From: Ruminococcus difficilis
GTDB taxonomy: Bacteria > Bacillota_A > Clostridia > Oscillospirales > Acutalibacteraceae
DNA: 6,284 nucleotides
NCBI RefSeq assembly: GCF_016680995.1
Contig: NZ_JAEQMG010000157.1
Location: 1-6,284 of the forward strand
Direction: 5' to 3'
Below, piece after piece: positions 1-4,955 of the stretch. The stretch's first letter is position 1, and every line of letters begins with the position of its first letter. The notes under the pieces were generated by a model that did no database searches, had not been told where the DNA came from, and worked only from the letters and a program-made list of their open reading frames with translations. A program made the translations under genes and the position numbers.

Positions 1-96
1 TTGATTGTTTGAGCGAAGCGAGTCACATTCATTCACGTTGGTGTTCAGAACCGAGGTAATATGAGGGTTTCTCCCTTCGGTCGATCAATTCATGCA

Positions 97-150
97 ATTC
101 CTCAGTCCCCTTTCGGGGAGAGCTCCCTTTACCAAAGGGAGCCTTGGAAA
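97..150. repeat. Intergenic double-hairpin palindromic repeat
   Basis: Two adjacent stem-loops are visible. The first pairs TCCCC (106-110) with GGGGA (115-119) around a 4-base loop, and CTC (101-103) can also pair with GAG (120-122) across a bulge. The second pairs GCTCCCTTT (122-130) with AAAGGGAGC (134-142) around the 3-base loop ACC: a perfect 9-bp stem. Near-matching ends (AATTCC at 96-101, GGAAAT at 146-151) suggest short terminal inverted repeats. From memory, elements with this layout, ending in GGGAGCCTTGG, are common between genes in Ruminococcus and Faecalibacterium relatives. No T-run follows on either strand, so a simple terminator role is unlikely. Only one copy is present here, so repeat status rests on recall. 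Confidence 0.6.
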
Positions 151-190
151 TCGACTACTCATATATTTTATGATACTTTTTCGACAAGCT

Positions 191-216
191 GAAACGCCTC
201 CAAACGGAGGCGTTTC
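191..216 (-). terminator. Hairpin after the CAP-dockerin gene, possible terminator without U-tract
   Basis: GAAACGCCTCC (191-201) and GGAGGCGTTTC (206-216) form a perfect 11-bp stem around a 4-base loop, beginning 15 bases after the stop codon of the CAP-dockerin gene. Position and stem strength fit a transcript end. The sequence after it on the minus strand (AGCTTGTCG) has no T-run, so as an intrinsic terminator it is atypical. It may act as a 3' stabiliser or depend on another factor. Confidence 0.5.
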
Positions 217-231
217 GCATTATATTCCGGG

Positions 232-1719
232 TCAATAGGTAAAGGGGGATTGCAGACTGGTGCCGATCGCCGGATTAGACGGCATTTCAGCGAGCCAGCG
301 CATCACAAGCGCGACATCAATCGCGCCGATCTCCTCGTCGCTGTCTATATCAAACAGATAATCGCAGAACTCGGATACCTTTATCAAAGATAAGCTTCGT
401 TGCGCGGTGGTAACGTCCAGCACGCTGACCTCATCATCTCCGTCGGCGTCGCCGAGCAGAAATTTAGAATTCCTGACAATGACGTCCACATCAACATATG
501 CCCCGCCGGTATAGACGGTGATCGTTGTTCTGCCCTCGCTGACGCCATAATAAACAGGGCGGTCTTTATATAACCAGATCCCGCTTACATCGGGATCCTC
601 CGAGCGCCAGCTCACCTTAGGGGTATTCTTCGACAGAAGCGAGCTTGCAGTGTAATTGAAGTCGGCTCCCCACGAAGGACGGGTCATGACGGTCGTGCGA
701 TCAAGCTCAACCGAAGAGAGCGAGAAAAGGTTTGCCGTATATTCGATCGGCGCTTCTACGCCGTTTTTCGTAATACCGGTGATGCGGATATGCAGGGTGT
801 CGTCGGCGGTGAAATCGGCGACCTTACAAATGATGCATCGGTCGATACCGAAGCTGCCGGTATTGACGTAAAACGCAGCGTCCTCGCTTTTGCTGTTGAC
901 CGTCCAGCTTCTGCCCTGTGTTTCGGAGCTGATCTCAACGGAAATCTTATCCGCGACTGGATCATCGTATGAGGCGCCCAGGCTGACGGTGATAAGCGAG
1001 CCGACAAAGAGATCGAGCGGCGTGTTCGCAGCAGGCCACGCGATATAATCGCCCGCAAAGCGACCTTCACGGCTCCTGTCCAGAGAATACATCGCGGTGA
1101 AATCGCCTACCTCGCCGAATCCGGTGTACTTCATCATCGGATTCAGTATCCATCGGCGGTGACCTGCGCGGTCGATATTGCTCTTATTAGAGTCATCCAT
1201 CCATCCGTTCTGGAAAGAGAGCGGCAGGCTCTCGTGTTTCCATGCGATGTTACATTTGCCCGCGCCTTCCCTGCCAAGCTCATAGAGCTCATCGGACATT
1301 CCCTCGGGCTGATTGGGATAATGCGAGAGCGTATTGTTAGCGGCGTTGACCAGCATACCCGCCTGAGCAAGCTCGTTATACCCATCGTCGATCTCAACAT
1401 CACACGGCAGTCCCGCGACGTACCGGTAAAAATTGAGGACGTTCAGCGCCTGGGTATAGGTGCTGTCGTCGAGCTTTCCAAGCCGATAATCTGCGGGATC
1501 CAGCGAGTATTCCTGAGCGTATCCGTCGACATGACTCAGATCGATATCAAGCTCCTTCGCCTTTGCAATGATCTCTTCTCTGGTCGGATAGTTCAGGTAA
1601 AAAGGATCGCCGGTACCGTAATAATAGTTGTCGATCCACGTTTCGCGTGCTCCCGCAGCAGCGGAACATACGGAACAAACCATAATAAACGTTAACGCAA
1701 AAGAAAGCAGCTTTTTCAT
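232..1719 (-). CDS. Secreted CAP/SCP-domain protein with Ig-like region and C-terminal dockerin
   Basis: This encodes a 495-residue exported protein. Residues 1-22 form a signal peptide (MKKLL, a hydrophobic stretch, then an AAAGA cleavage region). A CAP (SCP/PR-1-like) domain spans about 85-235: helix LNVLNFYRY near 92, a motif His in LSHYP (H133), and the clostridial-type segment SNIDRAGHRRWILNP (180-194, H187). The usual Glu of the GEN(I/L) motif is missing; the protein reads KCNIAW at 155-160. A beta-rich region follows (about 236-335), then a BIG2-like Ig fold (about 337-417). A type I dockerin closes it: loop 1 has D424, D426, D428 and D435; loop 2 has D457, D459, D461 and D468, both EF-hand-like calcium sites. 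Dockerins bind cohesins on scaffoldins, so cell-surface or cellulosome-type attachment is inferred. CAP function in bacteria is poorly known. The ATG at 1719 is preferred over the GTG three bases upstream because AGGAGG (1726-1731) lies 6 bases from it. It has its own promoter. Confidence 0.9.
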   Translation of the reverse strand: MKKLLSFALTFIMVCSVCSAAAGARETWIDNYYYGTGDPFYLNYPTREEIIAKAKELDIDLSHVDGYAQEYSLDPADYRLGKLDDSTYTQALNVLNFYRYVAGLPCDVEIDDGYNELAQAGMLVNAANNTLSHYPNQPEGMSDELYELGREGAGKCNIAWKHESLPLSFQNGWMDDSNKSNIDRAGHRRWILNPMMKYTGFGEVGDFTAMYSLDRSREGRFAGDYIAWPAANTPLDLFVGSLITVSLGASYDDPVADKISVEISSETQGRSWTVNSKSEDAAFYVNTGSFGIDRCIICKVADFTADDTLHIRITGITKNGVEAPIEYTANLFSLSSVELDRTTVMTRPSWGADFNYTASSLLSKNTPKVSWRSEDPDVSGIWLYKDRPVYYGVSEGRTTITVYTGGAYVDVDVIVRNSKFLLGDADGDDEVSVLDVTTAQRSLSLIKVSEFCDYLFDIDSDEEIGAIDVALVMRWLAEMPSNPAIGTSLQSPFTY

Positions 1720-1725
1720 CACGGA

Positions 1726-1731
1726 CCTCCT
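1726..1731 (-). promoter_or_regulatory. Ribosome binding site of the CAP-dockerin gene
   Basis: On the minus strand this reads AGGAGG, 6 bases before the ATG at 1719 and only 3 before the in-frame GTG at 1722. The spacing decides for the ATG. Confidence 0.85.
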
Positions 1732-1776
1732 GTTTTTCTTTCACTCTCGCCATAATCGATGTATCATCCTATTTTT

Positions 1777-1804
1777 ATTATAACACACAGATATTTTTGT
1801 GCAA
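1777..1804 (-). promoter_or_regulatory. Sigma-A-type promoter of the CAP-dockerin gene
   Basis: On the minus strand TTGCAC (1804-1799) and a perfect TATAAT (1782-1777) are separated by 16 bases, in an AT-rich gap 58 bases or more upstream of the start codon. It lies between the GH3 stop codon and this gene, so the CAP gene can be transcribed independently. No terminator is visible between the two genes, so read-through from the GH3 gene is also possible. Confidence 0.75.
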
Positions 1805-1847
1805 TATATTCAGATGTATAAATTACTTCTTTCTTTTTATGCTGATT

Positions 1848-3098
1848 TCACATAATTCCGCGGTTATATTTCAGCGTCAGTATCCGCATAAGCTTTGTAT
1901 CGAGCTGTTCCTCGGTGATACTGCCGTCGCTGAGCTTCTGCTCGATCGCGGAGATATATGCGTCGAGGTTATCGGGACAAAGGATCAGGTCGATATCTGC
2001 GTCGAAGATTCCCTGCACGATCTCGTCAAAATGATAGTTTTCCGTGATCGCGCCCATCATCATGCTGTCGGTCACGGTCACGCCGTTGTAGGCGAGATTC
2101 CCTCGAAGAAGCGACGGGACGATGACCTTGGAGAGCGTAGCGGGCTTGTCGTCGAGCGCGGGAACGGTCAGATGACCGATCATCACCATGTCGGCGCCCG
2201 CGTCGATCCCCGCCTTGAAGGGCAGCAGCTCGCCCGATTTCAGCTCGTCGGCAGTCTTGCTGACGGACGCGAGTCCGTTATGACTGTCCTCTAGGGTATC
2301 GCCGTGACCGGGGAAATGCTTGAGCGAACAAAGTACCCCGCCTTCGTGAAAGCCCGCAACAGCCGACGAAACCAGCGACGCCGCCTCGTTATAATCATCG
2401 GAATAGGCGCGTTCGGCGATGACAGTGTTCTCGGGATTCGTCCATACATCCGCGACGGGCGCGAAATCGAGATTGAAGCCGAAGCCGCGGATATCCGACG
2501 CGATGGCGCGCGCATTGTCACGGGCTGTCTGAGCGCCCTGCTCCCTGTAGGTGTACATATCGGAGAAGACGGTGGTTCCCAGCTTCTCGGCGCAGCGGGC
2601 GACGGTGCCGCCCTCCTCGTCCACACCGATGAACAAGGGCGTTTTTGAATAGCTTTGGGTATTGGCGATCATGGTTTTGACCTGTTCGGCGTCGATCAGG
2701 TTGTCCGAGAAGTAGATCACGCCGCCGACGGGATACTGCTCAATCGCGGCTTTTGTCTGATCGCCTGCCATGGACACGCTGTCTGCACCGGTGATCGCCT
2801 CGGGAGTCGCGATAAACAGCTGACAGATCTTCTCCCGCGTGGTCATGCCCGCGATATACTGCCTTGCCTTTTCGGCGGAACCGGGCTCGGCAGGGGCTTC
2901 GGTCTCCGTCTGCATGACGGTTGCGTCGACCGCCTGATACGGGGGCGGGTCGATGTCGGGCTTGATGAAAAACTGCGTCCACACCGCGATCCCGATGCAG
3001 ACGAGCCCCACCGCGAACAGGACGATCCCGATGATGAGCCCGACTTTTTTGCCGGTATTCTTACGTTGTGTCGCCGGTTCCCGATAATGCCGTGCCAT
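1848..3098 (-). CDS. Membrane-anchored GH3 beta-N-acetylhexosaminidase (NagZ-like)
   Basis: A 416-residue glycoside hydrolase family 3 enzyme. Family members of this type release N-acetylglucosamine from peptidoglycan fragments or other beta-GlcNAc compounds. After a basic N-terminus (RKNTGKK), residues 19-40 form one hydrophobic segment. No lipobox cysteine is apparent, so it is probably a membrane anchor with the enzyme outside. An acidic, proline-rich linker (about 47-74) leads to the catalytic barrel, about 75-416. Key motifs are GVDEEGG (158-164), KHFPGHGDT (260-268) with the NagZ-type D271-S-H273 general acid/base pair, and the nucleophile D344 in TDSMMMGA. There is no second GH3 C-terminal domain, as in single-domain NagZ enzymes. 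The ATG at 3098 is chosen because AAAGGGAG (3114-3107) lies 8 bases upstream; a TTG at 3119 would lie upstream of that site. It has its own strong promoter. Family assignment is firm; the natural substrate is inferred. Confidence 0.93.
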   Translation of the reverse strand: MARHYREPATQRKNTGKKVGLIIGIVLFAVGLVCIGIAVWTQFFIKPDIDPPPYQAVDATVMQTETEAPAEPGSAEKARQYIAGMTTREKICQLFIATPEAITGADSVSMAGDQTKAAIEQYPVGGVIYFSDNLIDAEQVKTMIANTQSYSKTPLFIGVDEEGGTVARCAEKLGTTVFSDMYTYREQGAQTARDNARAIASDIRGFGFNLDFAPVADVWTNPENTVIAERAYSDDYNEAASLVSSAVAGFHEGGVLCSLKHFPGHGDTLEDSHNGLASVSKTADELKSGELLPFKAGIDAGADMVMIGHLTVPALDDKPATLSKVIVPSLLRGNLAYNGVTVTDSMMMGAITENYHFDEIVQGIFDADIDLILCPDNLDAYISAIEQKLSDGSITEEQLDTKLMRILTLKYNRGIM

Positions 3099-3106
3099 GT
3101 GATCAG

Positions 3107-3114
3107 CTCCCTTT
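3107..3114 (-). promoter_or_regulatory. Ribosome binding site of the GH3 gene
   Basis: AAAGGGAG on the minus strand, 8 bases before the ATG at 3098. It fixes the start there and excludes the in-frame TTG at 3119, which would place this site inside the coding region. Confidence 0.8.
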
Positions 3115-3158
3115 ATCAATCGTCATTGTGAAGCCCTGTGGCTATATCAACTGTTTTA

Positions 3159-3187
3159 ATAGTATTCTGTTTTGAGATAGTTGTCAA
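3159..3187 (-). promoter_or_regulatory. Near-consensus sigma-A promoter of the GH3 gene
   Basis: On the minus strand a perfect -35 box TTGACA (3187-3182) is followed by exactly 17 bases and the -10 box TACTAT (3164-3159). Transcription should begin near 3152, giving a leader of about 55 bases. The -35 box lies only a few bases past the T-rich tail of the gdhA terminator, so one transcript ends almost where the next promoter begins. Confidence 0.85.
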
Positions 3188-3190
3188 TAG

Positions 3191-3230
3191 AAAAACGCAA
3201 AACAAAAGGAGCTCCCGCGTGGGGAGCTCC
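3191..3230 (-). terminator. Intrinsic terminator of gdhA
   Basis: GGAGCTCCC (3208-3216) and GGGAGCTCC (3222-3230) form a perfect 9-bp GC-rich stem around a 5-base loop, starting 30 bases after the gdhA stop. On the minus strand a T-rich tail (TTTTGTTTTGCGTTTTT, 3207-3191) follows directly. This is a classic rho-independent terminator. Confidence 0.92.
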
Positions 3231-3260
3231 GTATCTGCTACAATTCACAGGAAGTATTTA

Positions 3261-4613
3261 TCAGACAATACCCTCAATACCCTGCAGAAGCATCGCGTTC
3301 GCAACGCGCTCGAAGCCTGCGATGTTCGCGCCGGCGATCAGATCGTCGCCCAGGTTGTACTTCTTGCAAGCAGCGATGGACTGATTGAAGATGTTGACCA
3401 TGATGTTCTCCAGCTGAGCGTAGACGTCGTCAGCGGTAAAGACGGTGTGACCCGCGTTCTGGCTCATCTCGATGCAGGAGCAAGCTACGCCGCCGGCGTT
3501 AGCAGCCTTGGAGGGTCCGATAACGACGTTGTTCTCCTTGAGGTACTCGATCGCCTCGTTGGTGGTGGGCATGTTAGCAGCCTCGCACAGGAACTTGGTG
3601 CCGTTCTCGACCATCTTCTTGGCATCCTCGATGCGGATCTCGTTCTGAGTTGCGCAGGGGATGTACAGGTCAGCCTTAACGCCCCAGGGCTTCTCACCCG
3701 GGAAGAACTTCGCGTTCGGATACTTCTCGGCATAGGGAGAGCAGATATTCTTACCGGAGCCGCGCAGCTCGAGCAGGTAATCGATCTTGTCGCCGCTGAT
3801 ACCGTCCTCGTCGAGGATGTAGCCGTCGGGACCGGAGATGGTGATGACCTTCGCGCCGAGTTCAGTCAGCTTCAGAGCGGTACCCCAGGTAACGTTACCG
3901 AAGCCGGACAGAACGACCTTCTTGCCTGCGAGCTCCTCGCCGAAGTGCTTGAGCATCTCGCGCGCATAGAAGACTACGCCGTAACCGGTAGCCTCGGCAC
4001 GACCCGCCAGACCGCCGTTCTCGGTGCCCTTACCGGTCAGAGTGCCGTCATAGCAATCACGGATACGCTTGTACTGACCCATCATGAAGCCGATCTCACG
4101 ACCGCCTACGCCGATGTCGCCTGCGGGAACGTCGGTATCGGGACCGATGTGACGGAACAGCTCGGTGATGAAGCTCTGGCAGAAGCGCATGATCTCCATG
4201 TCGGACTTGCCGTTGGGATCAAAGTCGGAACCGCCCTTACCGCCGCCGATCGGCAGACCGGTCAGAGAGTTCTTGAAGATCTGCTCAAAGCCGAGGAACT
4301 TGATGATACCGATATATACGGACGGATGGAATCTCAGACCGCCCTTGTACGGGCCGATAGCGGAGTTGAACTGTACACGGTAACCGATGTTGACCTGTAC
4401 CTGACCGTTATCGTCTACCCACGGAACGCGGAACTTGATCTGTCTCTCGGGCTCGACGATACGCTCGAGCAGAGCCAGCTTGCGATACTTCTCCTCGTTA
4501 GCGTCAACGAGGGGGCGGATGGAAGTGAGAACCTCTTCTACGGTCTGAAGGAATTCAGGCTCGGAAGCGTTCTTTTCTTTTACTTTTGCGATGACTTCAT
4601 CAACGTAAGACAT
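3261..4613 (-). CDS. gdhA: Hexameric glutamate dehydrogenase, NAD(P)-dependent
   Basis: A complete 450-residue glutamate dehydrogenase of the hexameric bacterial class (usual length about 445-450). It interconverts 2-oxoglutarate plus ammonium and L-glutamate in the cytoplasm. The N-terminal substrate domain carries K90 in GPYKGGLRFHP, K114 in FKNSLTGLP, K126 in GGGKGGSDFDP and catalytic D166 in DVPAGDIGVGGRE. The C-terminal Rossmann domain starts at about 205, with GFGNVTWG at 237-244. Substrate-side residues continue with CATQNE (320-325), ANMPTTNEA (346-354) and S379 in GVACSCIEM. After the second Rossmann strand it reads SGPDGY (260-265), as in the NAD-linked Clostridium symbiosum enzyme, so NADP specificity should not be assumed. 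The ATG at 4613 is preferred because AGGAGG lies 7 bases upstream and the family begins here; the open frame further upstream runs through the promoter. It is monocistronic, with its own promoter and terminator. Confidence 0.97.
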   Translation of the reverse strand: MSYVDEVIAKVKEKNASEPEFLQTVEEVLTSIRPLVDANEEKYRKLALLERIVEPERQIKFRVPWVDDNGQVQVNIGYRVQFNSAIGPYKGGLRFHPSVYIGIIKFLGFEQIFKNSLTGLPIGGGKGGSDFDPNGKSDMEIMRFCQSFITELFRHIGPDTDVPAGDIGVGGREIGFMMGQYKRIRDCYDGTLTGKGTENGGLAGRAEATGYGVVFYAREMLKHFGEELAGKKVVLSGFGNVTWGTALKLTELGAKVITISGPDGYILDEDGISGDKIDYLLELRGSGKNICSPYAEKYPNAKFFPGEKPWGVKADLYIPCATQNEIRIEDAKKMVENGTKFLCEAANMPTTNEAIEYLKENNVVIGPSKAANAGGVACSCIEMSQNAGHTVFTADDVYAQLENIMVNIFNQSIAACKKYNLGDDLIAGANIAGFERVANAMLLQGIEGIV

Positions 4614-4620
4614 AAATATA

Positions 4621-4626
4621 CCTCCT
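4621..4626 (-). promoter_or_regulatory. Ribosome binding site of gdhA
   Basis: A perfect AGGAGG on the minus strand, 7 bases before the ATG at 4613. It fixes the gdhA start against ATG codons further upstream in the same open frame. Confidence 0.92.
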
Positions 4627-4652
4627 AAATATAGTGCTATAAAAGAATTATA

Positions 4653-4676
4653 TTCTTCGGGCTTTGCCCAAAAGAA
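4653..4676 (-). promoter_or_regulatory. Hairpin in the gdhA mRNA leader
   Basis: On the minus strand TTCTTTTGGGC (4676-4666) pairs with GCCCGAAGAA (4662-4653) around the loop AAA, with one bulge and one G-T pair. If transcription starts near 4686, this stem lies about 10 bases from the 5' end of the mRNA and well ahead of the ribosome binding site. It could stabilise the 5' end; no alternative pairing that hides the ribosome site is obvious. Confidence 0.5.
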
Positions 4677-4692
4677 AAACTGCACAGTTAGG

Positions 4693-4721
4693 ATTATATT
4701 ACAAACGAATGTATTTTGCAA
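4693..4721 (-). promoter_or_regulatory. gdhA: Sigma-A-type promoter of gdhA
   Basis: On the minus strand TTGCAA (4721-4716), a spacer of exactly 17 bases, and a perfect TATAAT (4698-4693). The predicted start near 4686 leaves a leader of about 73 bases. A-T tracts directly upstream of the -35 box could serve as an UP element. Confidence 0.82.
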
Positions 4722-4740
4722 GATTTTTTCGCAAAAAATC
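4722..4740. repeat. 8-bp AT-rich palindrome adjoining the gdhA -35 box
   Basis: GATTTTTT (4722-4729) and AAAAAATC (4733-4740) form a perfect inverted repeat with a 3-base centre, CGC. It ends exactly where the -35 box of gdhA begins. Its position fits either an UP-like A-tract element or an operator for a dimeric regulator; the sequence alone does not tell which. Confidence 0.6.
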
Positions 4741-4750
4741 ATAAAAAAGA

Positions 4751-4792
4751 GCAATTTCGTCACTTTTCACAGAAAGAAATCGTGAAAATTGC
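4751..4792 (-). repeat. Imperfect inverted repeat upstream of the gdhA promoter
   Basis: The right arm GTGAAAATTGC (4782-4792) is matched by the left arm GCAATTT-CG-TCAC (4751-4763) with two extra bases, or alternatively by TTTTCAC (4764-4770) through a shorter 7-bp pairing. On the minus strand the repeat is followed at once by TCTTTTTT (4750-4743), so as RNA it would resemble a weak, AT-rich terminator. As DNA it could be a regulator site about 30 bases ahead of the -35 box. Confidence 0.45.
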
Positions 4793-4795
4793 AGT

Positions 4796-4825
4796 TGTAT
4801 AGAATAGAGGTTGCAAAAGCTTCAA
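4796..4825 (-). promoter_or_regulatory. Possible distal promoter of gdhA
   Basis: On the minus strand TTGAAG (4825-4820), 18 bases, then TATACA (4801-4796). Both boxes are off consensus by two bases, so this is only a candidate. A transcript from here would pass through the inverted repeat at 4751-4792 and its T-run before reaching gdhA. Confidence 0.3.
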
Positions 4826-4910
4826 CGCATTAATGCTTTAAAAGAAATAAGTGAATCGTCATTTCTATTGTCGATAAAACAGACGGTCATTCGTATGCTA
4901 TTATTATTCT

Positions 4911-4947
4911 AAATAAGAAATAACCGCCATGCGAACACAGCGGTTAT
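4911..4947 (-). terminator. Terminator of the GltD-like oxidoreductase gene
   Basis: ATAACCGC (4920-4927) and GCGGTTAT (4940-4947) form a perfect 8-bp stem around a 12-base loop, starting 8 bases after the stop codon. On the minus strand TTCTTATTT follows. The T-run is interrupted but position and structure fit an intrinsic terminator, separating this gene from gdhA. Confidence 0.75.
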
Positions 4948-4955
4948 CATGAAGA

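Larger units (their letters stand above)
4614..4955. other. 342-base intergenic regulatory region between the oxidoreductase gene and gdhA
   Basis: No gene is supported here. The region is AT-rich, unlike the flanking genes. On the minus strand it holds, in order, the terminator of the oxidoreductase gene (4911-4947), a possible distal promoter (4796-4825), an imperfect inverted repeat (4751-4792), an 8-bp palindrome (4722-4740) touching the gdhA -35 box, the gdhA promoter (4693-4721), a leader hairpin (4653-4676) and the gdhA ribosome binding site. A 10-base perfect palindrome, GCATTAATGC, sits at 4827-4836. The stretch 4837-4910 shows nothing I can name, and I recognise no known riboswitch. 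Confidence 0.8.

Noticed and set aside
1159..1695. A 178-codon open frame on the plus strand
   Set aside because: It lies opposite the CAP domain coding region, lacks a ribosome binding site and shows no protein-like motifs.
3099..3119. TTG start for the GH3 gene at 3119
   Set aside because: The only good ribosome binding site (3107-3114) lies inside that extension and is ideally spaced for the ATG at 3098.
1797..3131. Several plus-strand open frames opposite the GH3 gene (1797-2294, 2304-2648, 2655-3131)
   Set aside because: They are rich in charged residues typical of antisense translation and are explained by the conserved GH3 gene on the other strand.
3138..4628. A 496-codon open frame on the plus strand opposite gdhA
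   Set aside because: It is the antisense shadow of a high-confidence gene. It has no recognisable domain, no ribosome binding site, and runs through the gdhA terminator and the GH3 promoter. Long antisense frames arise from codon bias in conserved genes.
4647..4652. A second TATAAT on the minus strand in the gdhA leader
   Set aside because: The hexamer 17 bases upstream is TCTTTT, a poor -35 box, and it lies inside the leader hairpin; the promoter at 4693-4721 is much better.
4614..4763. Upstream extension of GdhA by 50 residues to a Met at 4763
   Set aside because: The extension would cover the promoter, leader hairpin and AGGAGG site, and does not resemble the family. The start at 4613 matches known glutamate dehydrogenases.
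4793..4919. Riboswitch or small RNA gene in the gap upstream of gdhA
   Set aside because: Apart from the short palindrome GCATTAATGC and weak repeats I found no multi-stem structure or known aptamer motif.
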